Source: Alistipes senegalensis JC50
GTDB lineage: Bacteria > Bacteroidota > Bacteroidia > Bacteroidales > Rikenellaceae
Direction of reading: 5' to 3'
Assembly (NCBI RefSeq): GCF_025145645.1
Contig: NZ_CP102252.1
Span: 1,674,001-1,738,000 of the forward strand
Length of the DNA: 64,000 nucleotides
Positions 51,374 to 60,775 of the stretch are shown here, in pieces. A program made the translations under genes and the position numbers. The stretch's first letter is position 1. Each line of letters begins with the position of its first letter. The notes below the pieces were generated by a model that did no database searches, was not told the origin of the DNA, and saw only the letters and a program-made list of their open reading frames with translations.

Positions 51374-53119
51374 ATGAAGAATACCGATATAAAACAAATC
51401 GCGCTTTTCCTCATCGTACTGACGACCCTTCTTCCGGGACTTTCGGCGACAGCTCAGCAAACGCCTGCCGCCGACAGGGTCACGATGTACACGTTCAGCG
51501 ACGGATTATCCGACCAGCTGCAAGAGCTGGCCGGAAATCCGCTTCTGCACCGCTATGCTCAAACGCGGGAACGACTTTCGTCGGGCAAATACCGCCCGCT
51601 CTACCACTTCTCCGCCCCGGAAGGGCGGCTGAACGACCCCAACGGACTCTGCTATTGGAACGGCAACTGGCATCTGTTCTACCAGGCGTATCCCATCGAG
51701 AATCCCATTGCCCATTGGGGCCACGCTTACAGTCCCGACCTGATCCATTGGAAAGACCTTCCGATCGCCATCGCCCCTTCCATCGAAGAACGGGTATATT
51801 CAGGTTCGACGCTGATTCAGGGCGACAGCGTCATCGCCATGTACCGGGGTGTCGGGCAGGGGGAGATGGTCGCTGTCTCGCGCGACCCCCTGCTGCTGAA
51901 CTGGCGCAAACCGGCAGCCAATCCCGTCATTCCGGATCTCGATCCCGAAAAGGAACAGCCGGTCTTCGCCCGGGGCGGCGACCCGTTTCTGTGGTACTGC
52001 GACAAGCACTATTACGCCATATTGGGCGGTTACTCGGACTCCGGTCCCGGCGGCAAACGCATGTTTGCCGAATACCTCTACCGCTCGCCCGATCTTCTCC
52101 GCTGGGAGTATCTCCATCCGTTCATCGACACCGATCCCTATGCTTTCGTGGGCGACGACGGAGCCTGTCCCTACTTTTATCCCATCGGTAACGGAGGCGA
52201 GCACATCCTCCTTCATTTCAGCCACAAAAGCGGAGGCAAATACCTGATCGGCAACTACGACACACAGCGTCAGAAGTTCATCGTCACGGACGGAGGAAAT
52301 TTCAACCACGGACCCGCCAAAGGAGGAGGCATACATGCACCATCGGCCTGCCCGGACGGAAAAGGGGGTATCGTCGTCCTGTTCAACACGAATCCGGGAT
52401 TCCCCCGCAAAGACGATTTTTCCGAGATGATGACCCTTCCGCGCCTTCTGACATGGGAGGAAGGCGCCCTGCGCGTCCGTCCCTGGGACGCCGTGGAATC
52501 GCTGCGCCGCGATCACATTCGGCTGGAACATATCGCCGTGCCCGCCAATCAGGAAACCATACTGGACGGAATAACGGGAGATGCCCTGGAAATTTCGATG
52601 GAAATAGACCTCGGGAAAACAAAAACTTTCGAACTGTCCGTCCTCCGCTCCCCGGACGGACAGGAACACACCCGGATTCTTTTCCAACGTGACATGGGAA
52701 AACCGACCCGGGAATACGAAAACCACACGCCCACCAGTACCATCACAATAGACAATACCCACGGTTCACGTTCCCCTCTTTTCGCATCCCGGCCCCCGGA
52801 AACGGCCGAATTGTCATTCGCCAAAGGAGAAAAACTGAAACTGCGGGTGTTCATCGACCGAAGCATCGTCGAAGTTTTCGTCAACGACCGGCAAAGCGTT
52901 ACGCTGCGAACCTATCCCGAGCGGGACGACAGCAAGGGAATCTCGGTCCGCACCACAGGCAACAGTGCCGAAATACTTTCGCTCGACGCCTGGCGGATGG
53001 AAAGCATCTGGACCGATGCGTCCCGGCAGACACGAAGATCCGCCGATGGAACCCGATCGCAGCAATCTGCCGACAGACTTCCAACTCACGAAATTCATAA
53101 AACTTACAAAAACAGATAA
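51374..53119 (+). CDS. GH32-like glycoside hydrolase with altered active site
   Basis: 581 aa. Signal peptide to about residue 28. Five-bladed propeller with nucleophile D88 in RLNDPNGLCYWNG and stabiliser D203 in ARGGDPFLWY. The third GH32 motif, normally ECP/ECV with the acid/base Glu, reads D261-D-G-A-C265-P, so the Glu is replaced by Ala with two Asp just before. A C-terminal beta-sandwich follows (LRVFIDRSIVEVFVNDR). The last 35 residues, after WRMESIW, are hydrophilic and unlike the family. Substrate may be a fructan, but altered specificity is possible. Last gene of the inserted block, 19 bp before fucI. Confidence 0.8.
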   Translation: MKNTDIKQIALFLIVLTTLLPGLSATAQQTPAADRVTMYTFSDGLSDQLQELAGNPLLHRYAQTRERLSSGKYRPLYHFSAPEGRLNDPNGLCYWNGNWHLFYQAYPIENPIAHWGHAYSPDLIHWKDLPIAIAPSIEERVYSGSTLIQGDSVIAMYRGVGQGEMVAVSRDPLLLNWRKPAANPVIPDLDPEKEQPVFARGGDPFLWYCDKHYYAILGGYSDSGPGGKRMFAEYLYRSPDLLRWEYLHPFIDTDPYAFVGDDGACPYFYPIGNGGEHILLHFSHKSGGKYLIGNYDTQRQKFIVTDGGNFNHGPAKGGGIHAPSACPDGKGGIVVLFNTNPGFPRKDDFSEMMTLPRLLTWEEGALRVRPWDAVESLRRDHIRLEHIAVPANQETILDGITGDALEISMEIDLGKTKTFELSVLRSPDGQEHTRILFQRDMGKPTREYENHTPTSTITIDNTHGSRSPLFASRPPETAELSFAKGEKLKLRVFIDRSIVEVFVNDRQSVTLRTYPERDDSKGISVRTTGNSAEILSLDAWRMESIWTDASRQTRRSADGTRSQQSADRLPTHEIHKTYKNR

Positions 53120-53138
53120 AATCTTAAAACGTACAATC

Positions 53139-54914
53139 ATGAAAAATTCACATCCCAAAATCGGTATCCGTCCGATCATCGACGGCCGCCGCGGCGGTAT
53201 CCGCGAATCCCTCGAAGAGATGACCATGGGCATGGCCCTGAGCGTTGCGAAACTCTATGCCGCGAAACTGCGCTATGCCGACGGAGCACCCGTCGAATGC
53301 GTCATCGCCGACACGACGATCGGCGGCGTGGCCGAAGCGGCCGCCGCGACCGACAAATTCCGCGACAACAACGTCGGAGCCGTCCTCTCGGTGACCCCCT
53401 GCTGGTGCTACGGCTCCGAAACCATCGACATGGACCCGCTGATGCCCAAAGCCATCTGGGGCTTCAACAAGACCCAGCGTCCGGGAGCCGTCTACCTCGC
53501 CTCGGCGCTGGCCGGACACAACCAGAAAGGGCTGCCCGCATTCGGCATCTACGGCTCCGAAGTGCAGGAGCAGGACGACAACAGCATCACCCCCGACGTG
53601 GAGGAAAAGCTGCTGCGCTTCGGCCGCGCGGCCGTCGCCGTCATGGAGATGCGCGGCAAATCCTACCTCTCGATCGGCTCCGTGTCGATGGGCATCGCCG
53701 GTTCGATGCCCGATCCCGACTTCTTCCAGGAGTATCTGGGCATGCGCAACGAAGCCGTCGATTGCTCAGAGATCGCGCGCCGCATCGAACTGGGCATCTA
53801 TGACAAGGAAGAGTTCGAACGGGCTATGGCCTGGGTCGAAAAGCACTGCAAGACGCACGAAGGCGAGGACCTCAACCCGGAACACCTCCGCTATTCGCGC
53901 GAAAAGAAAGACGAGGTGTGGGAGTATGTGGTCAAGATGACGATGATCTTCCGCGACCTGATGGTCGGCAATCCGAAACTCGCCGAAATGGGCTTCGAAG
54001 AGGAGGCCGCCGGGCACAACGCCATCGCCGGAGGTTTCCAGGGCCAGCGCCAGTGGACCGACTTCCGCCCCGACGGCGACTTCTCGGAGGCCATCCTCAA
54101 CACGTCGTTCGACTGGAACGGCATCCGCGAAGCCTACACCTTCGCCACCGAAAACGACACGCTGAACGGCGTTTCGATGCTCTTCATGCACCTGCTGACC
54201 AATCAGGCGCAGCTTTTCTCCGACGTACGCACCTATTGGAGCCCCGAAGCCGTAGAGCGCGCCACGGGCAGGAAACTGACGGGCAAGGCCGCGAACGGCA
54301 TCATCCACCTGATCAACTCGGGAAGCAGCACGCTGGACGCCTCGGGCGCGATGTCCGACGCCGAGGGCAACCCCGTGATGAAACCTTTCTGGGAGATCAC
54401 CGAACAGGAGGCCGAACGATGCCTCGAAGCGACGACCTGGCACCCGGCCGGCCGCGAATACATGCGCGGCGGCGGTTTCTCGTCGAAGTTCTTCACGCGC
54501 GGCGACATGCCGGTGACGATGTGCCGCCTGAACCTGATAAAAGGCCAGGGTCCGGTGCTGCAAATCGCCGAAGGGTGGGCCGTGAACGTCGATCGGGCGA
54601 TCTTCGAGCACATCGACAAACGCACCGACCCCTCGTGGCCCACAACCTATTTCGCACCCCGGCTGACGGGCAAGGGAGCTTTCAAGAGCGTCTACAACGT
54701 GATGAACAACTGGGGTGCCAACCACGGGGCCATCACCTACGGACACGTCGGAGCCGACCTCATCACGCTCGCCTCGATGCTCCGCATCCCGGTCTGCATG
54801 CACAACATCGACGAGGAGAAGATCTTCCGTCCCTCGGCCTGGGCCGCCTTCGGCTCCGACCCCGAAGGGTCCGACTACCGCGCCTGCAACAACTACGGAC
54901 CCGTCTACCGTTAA
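53139..54914 (+). CDS. fucI: L-fucose isomerase
   Basis: 591 aa, the same length as E. coli FucI. Cytoplasmic Mn-dependent ketol isomerase converting L-fucose to L-fuculose and also D-arabinose to D-ribulose. Metal ligands are conserved: E338 (FATENDTLNG), D362 (FSDVRTYWS) and H529 (NHGAITYGH), each one residue later than in E. coli. The first 26 codons are duplicated at 38616. A half operator-like TTAAAACG (53124-53131) lies just upstream. In the locus it should feed the FGGY kinase at 27774. The downstream susC starts 34 bp after its stop. Confidence 0.97.
   Translation: MKNSHPKIGIRPIIDGRRGGIRESLEEMTMGMALSVAKLYAAKLRYADGAPVECVIADTTIGGVAEAAAATDKFRDNNVGAVLSVTPCWCYGSETIDMDPLMPKAIWGFNKTQRPGAVYLASALAGHNQKGLPAFGIYGSEVQEQDDNSITPDVEEKLLRFGRAAVAVMEMRGKSYLSIGSVSMGIAGSMPDPDFFQEYLGMRNEAVDCSEIARRIELGIYDKEEFERAMAWVEKHCKTHEGEDLNPEHLRYSREKKDEVWEYVVKMTMIFRDLMVGNPKLAEMGFEEEAAGHNAIAGGFQGQRQWTDFRPDGDFSEAILNTSFDWNGIREAYTFATENDTLNGVSMLFMHLLTNQAQLFSDVRTYWSPEAVERATGRKLTGKAANGIIHLINSGSSTLDASGAMSDAEGNPVMKPFWEITEQEAERCLEATTWHPAGREYMRGGGFSSKFFTRGDMPVTMCRLNLIKGQGPVLQIAEGWAVNVDRAIFEHIDKRTDPSWPTTYFAPRLTGKGAFKSVYNVMNNWGANHGAITYGHVGADLITLASMLRIPVCMHNIDEEKIFRPSAWAAFGSDPEGSDYRACNNYGPVYR
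53157..53221 (+). repeat. right copy of 65-bp direct repeat (inside fucI)
   Basis: Identical to 38631-38695; lies within codons 7-28 of the intact fucI. Marks the right limit of the inserted block. Confidence 0.9.
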
Positions 54915-54948
54915 CCGACCCACAACCCAAACCTACAACCATCGACCT

Positions 54949-57900
54949 ATGAAACCCATACAGATGATATGCCGCGCCGTGCTGCTGCTCCTGCTCCTCG
55001 CAGGAGGCAGCCCGACGCCGCTATCGGCCCAGACACCTCGCAAAGTCGAAGGCAAGGTGACCAATCCGGGCAAACAGCCCATCGCCGGAGCCGTCGTCCT
55101 CGTGAAGGGAACGACCCGCGGAACGACCACGCTCGGCGACGGCAGCTACTCCATCCAGGCGTCGGCGCGCGACGTGCTGGTATTCTCGCTGCTGGGCTAC
55201 GCCGAACAGGAGGTCGCCGTAAACAACCGCACGCGCATCGACGTCACCCTCGAAGAGTCGGCCAGCGCCATCGACGAAGTCGTCATCGAAATCGGCTACG
55301 GCGGACAGGCCCGCAAAGACATCACCGGAACGCTGAGCAGCGTGAAGATGGAGGATCTGGTGAAAGCCCCGGTCATGAACTTCGATCAGGCTCTCCAGGG
55401 ACGCCTGGCCGGAGTCTCGGTCTCGTCGTCCGACGGACAGCCCGGAGCCGAAATGGACATCGTCATCCGCGGCGCCAATTCGCTCACCCAAAGCAACGCA
55501 CCGCTCTACGTCATCGACGGATTCCCGATCGAGGACTTCTCGAACGCCGCCATCAACTCGGCGGACATCGCCTCGATCACGGTGCTGAAAGACGCCTCGG
55601 CGACGGCTATCTACGGAGCCCGCGGCGCCAACGGCGTCATCATCATCGAGACGAAAAAGGGTGTGGAGGGCAAGCCCGTCATCACCTACTCGGGAACCTA
55701 CGGATTCCAGACCGTGACCAAGAAGATGGACATGATGGACGCCTACGATTTCGTCATGTACCAGATCGAGCGCCAGCCGTCGAGCGTTGACACCTATCTG
55801 AACAACCTCGACCGCACGCTCGAAGACTACAAGCGGATGGGGCAGGGGATCGACTGGCAGGACAAGCTCTTCCGCAACGCGGCCATCCACATGCACAACC
55901 TCTCGATGACCGGAGGCACGAAGCAGACCAAGTATGCCGTTTCGCTTTCGATGGCCGACCAGAAGGGCGTGATCCTCAACTCGGGATACGAGAAGTATCA
56001 GGGCCGCATCTCGCTGACCCAGCAGCTGAACAAGAACGCCAAGGTGACCGTCAACGCCAGCTACATGGGCGACAAGACCTACGGACAGACCTCGTCTTCC
56101 GCCCTGACGACGAGCAACGCCTATGCCTCGTACCTGATGTACCGCACATGGGCCTACCGCCCGGTCATCACCAATGTCAACTCGGAGGAGGAGCTTTTCG
56201 ACGACTATTTCGACGGCAACAACTCCTCGACGATGAACCCCATCCTGTCGAGCAAGAACGAAGACAAGGTCACGCGCAAGCAGACCTTCATCTCCAATGC
56301 CAAGCTGGATTACAACCTGCACAAAAACCTTCGTCTGAGCATCAGCGGCGGCTATTCGCGCTTCCTCACCGAGGCCACCGAGTTCAACAACTCCAAGACC
56401 TACAAGGGCTATCAGACGCTCACCAACTCAAAGGGCGTCAACGGCTCGGTGCTGAATACGAACCGGACCGACTGGATGAACGAGAACATGTTGACCTACA
56501 AGAAGGACTGGAAAAACGGCCGCCACAAACTCAACGCCGTGGCCGGATTCACGATGCAGGGCAGCAGCCAGCGGCGCTTCGGCTATTCGAGCATGCAGAT
56601 CCCCAACGAGTCGCTCGGCATCAGCGGCATCGACGACGGTCTGCCCGACTCGATGACGGCGCTGCTGACGGAGAATTACCTCATGTCGTGGCTCGGACGC
56701 ATCAATTACAGCTTCCGGTCGCGCTACATGTTCACCGTTTCGTTCCGCGCCGACGGATCGTCGAAGTTCTCTCCCGACAACCGCTGGGGCTATTTCCCCT
56801 CGGGAGCCTTCGCATGGCGTCTGGGCGAGGAGAAGTTCATGCGCCGCCTGCGCTTCATCGACGACGCCAAACTGCGCATCAGCTACGGTGTCACCGGCAA
56901 CAACCGCATCGGCGACTACTCGGTGCACCCGTCGCTGACCCTTTCGGACTATTATTCGTTCAACAACGGCCAGCCCGCCGACGCCATCGTCACCAGCAGT
57001 CTGGGCAATCAGGACCTGATCTGGGAGAGCACCGAGCAGGTCGATGCCGGGCTGGATCTGCGCCTCTTCAAGAACCGCATCAGCCTGACGGTGGACTGGT
57101 ACCAGAAGAAGACCCGCGACCTGCTGCTGAACGCCAATCTGCCTTACAGTTCGGGATACCGCTCGGTCTACAAGAACATCGGCAAGGTTCGCAACCGCGG
57201 ACTGGAAATCTCTCTGAGCACGGTGAACGTCAAGACGCGCCGCTTCGAGTGGAGCTCCGATTTCAACATCAGCTTCAACCGCAGCCGGGTGCTGGCGCTC
57301 TCCGAGGGCGAAGAGAACTACCTCTCGAAAATCAGCTTCACGGGCGACTTCAACTCCACCTATCTCTATCTGGCCAAAGTCGGACAGCCCGTCGCGCAGT
57401 TCTACGGCATCGAATGGGCCGGGGTCTACGGCTACGAGGATTTCGATCAGGACGCCGCAGGCAACTACACGCTGAAAAAGGGCGTCGCCACCAACGGCAA
57501 CGACCGCAGCTCGATCCAGCCCGGCGACATCAAATACGTCGATCAGAACGGCGACGGCGTGGTCAACGATCAGGACATGGTGGTCATCGGGCGCTGCGAG
57601 CCGATCCACATGGGCGGATTCAACAACAACTTCACCTACAAGAACCTGAGTCTGAACGTCTTCTTTCAATGGCGCTACGGCTCCGACGTGATGAACGCCA
57701 ACCGCATCATCTTCGAAGGCAACTACGCCAACAAATCCATCAACCAGTACAAGAGTTACGTAGACCGCTGGTCGCCGACGAACACCGACAGCAAGAACTT
57801 CCGCGTCGGCGGCCGAGGCCCTGCGGGCGTATACAGTTCACGGACCATCGAGGACGGCTCGTTCCTGCGGCTGAAAACCCTTCAGCTGAGTTACACCCTG

Positions 57901-58098
57901 CCCAAGAAGTTCACCCGGAAGATCCATCTGAACCAGGTGCAGGTCTTCATCGCCGGGCAGAATCTCTGGACCTGGACCTCCTATTCGGGCCTCGACCCCG
58001 AGGTCTCGACCCGCAATTCGGCCCTGACACCCAATTTCGACTACTCGGCCTATGCCCGCAACCGGATTTACACGGCCGGCATCAAGGTCACTTTCTAA
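54949..58098 (+). CDS. SusC/RagA-family TonB-dependent transporter (fucI-linked)
   Basis: 1049 aa. ATG 54949 gives signal peptide MKPIQMICRAVLLLLLLAGG ending near LSAQ; the frame is open upstream into fucI but without similarity. Regulatory domain VEGKVTNPGKQPIAGAVVLV, linker AIDEVVIEIGYGGQARKDITG (about 109-129), plug with VIRGANSLT, LYVIDGFP and ASATAIYGARGANGVIIIET. Barrel ends AGIKVTF. Begins the SusC/SusD set that follows fucI and probably imports the sulfated or fucosylated glycan of this locus (inference). Confidence 0.95.
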   Translation: MKPIQMICRAVLLLLLLAGGSPTPLSAQTPRKVEGKVTNPGKQPIAGAVVLVKGTTRGTTTLGDGSYSIQASARDVLVFSLLGYAEQEVAVNNRTRIDVTLEESASAIDEVVIEIGYGGQARKDITGTLSSVKMEDLVKAPVMNFDQALQGRLAGVSVSSSDGQPGAEMDIVIRGANSLTQSNAPLYVIDGFPIEDFSNAAINSADIASITVLKDASATAIYGARGANGVIIIETKKGVEGKPVITYSGTYGFQTVTKKMDMMDAYDFVMYQIERQPSSVDTYLNNLDRTLEDYKRMGQGIDWQDKLFRNAAIHMHNLSMTGGTKQTKYAVSLSMADQKGVILNSGYEKYQGRISLTQQLNKNAKVTVNASYMGDKTYGQTSSSALTTSNAYASYLMYRTWAYRPVITNVNSEEELFDDYFDGNNSSTMNPILSSKNEDKVTRKQTFISNAKLDYNLHKNLRLSISGGYSRFLTEATEFNNSKTYKGYQTLTNSKGVNGSVLNTNRTDWMNENMLTYKKDWKNGRHKLNAVAGFTMQGSSQRRFGYSSMQIPNESLGISGIDDGLPDSMTALLTENYLMSWLGRINYSFRSRYMFTVSFRADGSSKFSPDNRWGYFPSGAFAWRLGEEKFMRRLRFIDDAKLRISYGVTGNNRIGDYSVHPSLTLSDYYSFNNGQPADAIVTSSLGNQDLIWESTEQVDAGLDLRLFKNRISLTVDWYQKKTRDLLLNANLPYSSGYRSVYKNIGKVRNRGLEISLSTVNVKTRRFEWSSDFNISFNRSRVLALSEGEENYLSKISFTGDFNSTYLYLAKVGQPVAQFYGIEWAGVYGYEDFDQDAAGNYTLKKGVATNGNDRSSIQPGDIKYVDQNGDGVVNDQDMVVIGRCEPIHMGGFNNNFTYKNLSLNVFFQWRYGSDVMNANRIIFEGNYANKSINQYKSYVDRWSPTNTDSKNFRVGGRGPAGVYSSRTIEDGSFLRLKTLQLSYTLPKKFTRKIHLNQVQVFIAGQNLWTWTSYSGLDPEVSTRNSALTPNFDYSAYARNRIYTAGIKVTF

Positions 58099-58117
58099 CC
58101 TAACGGAGCCTACGGAT

Positions 58118-59743
58118 ATGAAAAAGAACACCATCTTATTAAGCCTCTGCATACTGTTCCTGGCCTCGTGCAGCCTGCTGGACACCGAGCCGCAGGATTT
58201 CGTCACCCCGTCGAACTACTACAACAACGAAACCGAAATGAACACGGCGCTCAACGGGGTCTATGCCACGCTGGCCAACACGACGCTCTACGGCGGCAAC
58301 CTGCTGGGCCGCATGGGGCTGTCTGCCGACATCGGTTACGAAAGCTACTCCTCGGACTACGGTTCGGTGGGCGACTACGATGTTTCGCCCGCCGACGCCA
58401 AGATCCTCACCTTCTGGCGCGACCTCTACGACGGAATCGGCCGGGCCAACATGCTCATCAAATACATCGACAAGCCGCAGCTCGACGAAGCCACCCGCAA
58501 CAACATCTACGGGCAGGCGCTCTTTCTGCGGGCCTACTACCACTTCCTGCTGGTCGTCCGGTTCCACAACATCCCGCTGATCCTCAGCGTCCCCGAAGAC
58601 GGCAACCGCGAGAGCGTGCAGACGCCGCAGAGCAGCACGCGCGACGTTTACCTGCAAATCATCAAGGACATGGAGGAAGCGGCTCCGCTGGTCCGCACGG
58701 CCGCCGAATTGCAGTCGCCGGGCCGTGTCAGCCAATCGACCGTCTACGGAATGCTGGCGCGCGTGGCCCTCTACATGGCGGGCTACCCCGTGAAGGAGCC
58801 GGGAATGTACGCCAAGGCCAAGGAGTACGCCCAGAAAGTCATCGACACGGGAAGCCATGCGATGAACGCCTCCTACGAGCAGGTCTTCATCAACTACATC
58901 CAAGACAAGTACGATGCGGGCGAAAGCCTTTTCGAAGTGGAGTTCTGGGGCACGAACGAGGGGACCTACACCACGACGGCCGGCATGGTAGGCCGCAACA
59001 ACGGCATCGGCTGTTCAAGCACGAACATCATCGGCGACACCGGGAAATCGGTCGTCGATCTCTTCGGCTACTCCATCGGCGCGATCCGCACGACGCCCTA
59101 TTTCTTCACGCTCTTCGAGACCGGCGACCTGCGGCGCGACTGGACCATCGCACCCTTCACCTACAACACGACGACGGGCACCAAGACCGAACAAACGTCG
59201 AATATCTGGGTTCGCTATTGCGGCAAATTCCGCCGCGAATACGAACTCAGCCAACCGCGATCGACCAACTACACGCCCATCAATTTCCCGCTGCTGCGCT
59301 ACTCCGACATCCTGCTGATCTGGGCCGAAGGCGTCGCCGCCGACCCCGACAACCACAGCGCCGACGACCTGAAACAAGCCTACGAATATGTCAACCAGGT
59401 GCGCCGCCGCGGCTTCGGAAAAGACATCGGCACGCCGGATGCGAGCGTCGATCTCGAAACGGGCGACAAAAGCTACCTGTTGGAGGCCATCAAGGACGAG
59501 CGGCCGCGCGAACTGGGCTTCGAGCTGCTCCGCAAGGACGACATCGTGCGCTGGGGCGAATTCTACGACCGGATGCGCTACGCCCGCAGCCTCGCGGCGG
59601 CCATTCCCGACAGTTACACCTCCTCGTACTACGTAAACGCCCGGCGCACCTACAACAACGTCAACCGCCGCGACGAGATATGGCCGATCCCCACCTACGA
59701 ACTGGGTGTCAACCGTGCGCTGGTCCAGAACCCCGGATGGTAG
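58118..59743 (+). CDS. SusD/RagB-family lipoprotein (fucI-linked)
   Basis: 541 aa partner of the SusC at 54949. ATG 58118 gives a lipoprotein signal with Cys at 18 (LFLASCSLLDTEP); upstream codons overlap susC. SusD core ALFLRAYYHFLLVVRFHNIPLI, C-terminal IKDERPRELGFELLRKDDIVRWG and terminal NPGW. 19 bp after susC, 21 bp before the DUF5017 gene. Confidence 0.95.
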   Translation: MKKNTILLSLCILFLASCSLLDTEPQDFVTPSNYYNNETEMNTALNGVYATLANTTLYGGNLLGRMGLSADIGYESYSSDYGSVGDYDVSPADAKILTFWRDLYDGIGRANMLIKYIDKPQLDEATRNNIYGQALFLRAYYHFLLVVRFHNIPLILSVPEDGNRESVQTPQSSTRDVYLQIIKDMEEAAPLVRTAAELQSPGRVSQSTVYGMLARVALYMAGYPVKEPGMYAKAKEYAQKVIDTGSHAMNASYEQVFINYIQDKYDAGESLFEVEFWGTNEGTYTTTAGMVGRNNGIGCSSTNIIGDTGKSVVDLFGYSIGAIRTTPYFFTLFETGDLRRDWTIAPFTYNTTTGTKTEQTSNIWVRYCGKFRREYELSQPRSTNYTPINFPLLRYSDILLIWAEGVAADPDNHSADDLKQAYEYVNQVRRRGFGKDIGTPDASVDLETGDKSYLLEAIKDERPRELGFELLRKDDIVRWGEFYDRMRYARSLAAAIPDSYTSSYYVNARRTYNNVNRRDEIWPIPTYELGVNRALVQNPGW

Positions 59744-59764
59744 CATCCGAACAATCAAACGATT

Positions 59765-60763
59765 ATGAAACGAACAATGAAATATCTTCTGTTGTTTTCG
59801 GCATTCGCCGTGCTGACGACCGGATGCCGCAAGAACCTCGACGACGTAGACGACGTGCACTTCGACGTATCGCTCGAAGCCGAAACCTTCAAGGTCGGCG
59901 AACCCGTCCGGTTCCATTTCAGCGGCAACCCCGACTTCATCATCTTCTACTCGGGCGAGAAGGGCAACGACTACGCCTACAAGGATACCGACCGGATCAC
60001 GGACAGCGAGATGACCTTCTCCTTCTCCACGACGACCACCGCAGGAACGGCCGGAAACCCCAATCCCTCGCATGTCCCGGTCTGCTATTCCACCGACTTC
60101 TCGGGAGAATACACCGAAGAGGCCGTGCGGGCCGCCACGTGGATCGACATCACCGACCGTTTCACGATGCCGACCGACACCGGGATAACCGCTCTGCTGT
60201 CGGGCGACGTGAATGTCACCGAATACTTCTCCGACCCGGAAACCCCGCTCTATTTCAGTTTCCACTGGGTAGTCGAACCCTACGACGCCGCGATAAAGAA
60301 CGGCCGCACGCAATGGAACATCCAGGCGACGAAGTTCAACGGCATAGCCGGAGAGTCGGTCTCCACGCTCTACGATTTCGCCGACATACATTGGCAGCTC
60401 GTGCAGGCGGCCTCGTTCGAAGGAGCCACTTCGCTGCCCGACATCAACGCTTCGCGCATCCTTTTCCGCAGCGAGTTCCAGCCCACGGTCTCCCGCGAAT
60501 GCTGGGCCGTCAGCGGACCCATCTACCGAATGGACCAGATCAACGACGGTCCCGATTTCGGCGTCGGCATCAAGGCGATGGCCGAGGCTTCGCTGAGCAG
60601 CTACGCCTACACCTACACCGAACCGGGCGACTATGAAATCGCCTTCGTGGCGGCCAACGCCAACGTCTACGGCCGCAAGGAGGTCATCCGAAAGGTCTCG
60701 GTGCGGATTATCGAGGACGAAGGCGGCATCACGCCGCCGCAGCCCGGAGAGTGGAACCAATAA
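59765..60763 (+). CDS. DUF5017 lipoprotein, probable surface glycan-binding protein
   Basis: 332 aa. Lipoprotein signal with Cys at 21 (LTTGCRKN). One DUF5017-type unit: an Ig-like segment with FKVGEPVRFHFSGNPDFIIF and YSGEKGNDYAY (about 40-72), then ATWIDITDRFTMP and a C-terminal strand set ending IAFVAANANVYGRKEVIR. Its place directly after SusD is that of a SusE/F-like surface binding protein. The same module recurs in the next protein. A second in-frame ATG at 59777 is also possible. Confidence 0.75.
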   Translation: MKRTMKYLLLFSAFAVLTTGCRKNLDDVDDVHFDVSLEAETFKVGEPVRFHFSGNPDFIIFYSGEKGNDYAYKDTDRITDSEMTFSFSTTTTAGTAGNPNPSHVPVCYSTDFSGEYTEEAVRAATWIDITDRFTMPTDTGITALLSGDVNVTEYFSDPETPLYFSFHWVVEPYDAAIKNGRTQWNIQATKFNGIAGESVSTLYDFADIHWQLVQAASFEGATSLPDINASRILFRSEFQPTVSRECWAVSGPIYRMDQINDGPDFGVGIKAMAEASLSSYAYTYTEPGDYEIAFVAANANVYGRKEVIRKVSVRIIEDEGGITPPQPGEWNQ

Positions 60764-60775
60764 AACGACAAGACC

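Larger units (their letters stand above)
38631..53221 (+). mobile_element. putative inserted PUL flanked by the fucI direct repeat
   Basis: A 14.5-kb block with two SusC/SusD pairs, a DUF1735 lipoprotein, an FG-GAP protein and a GH32-like enzyme, all rightward, bounded by a 65-bp direct repeat made of fucI coding sequence. No integrase or transposase is present, so homologous recombination between related PULs is more likely than transposition. Precise borders on the non-repeat side are not known. Confidence 0.55.

Noticed and set aside
38631..53221. Insertion by a transposon or integrative element
   Set aside because: No transposase, integrase, tRNA target or terminal inverted repeats were seen; the 65-bp duplication lies in coding sequence and is too long for a usual target-site duplication.
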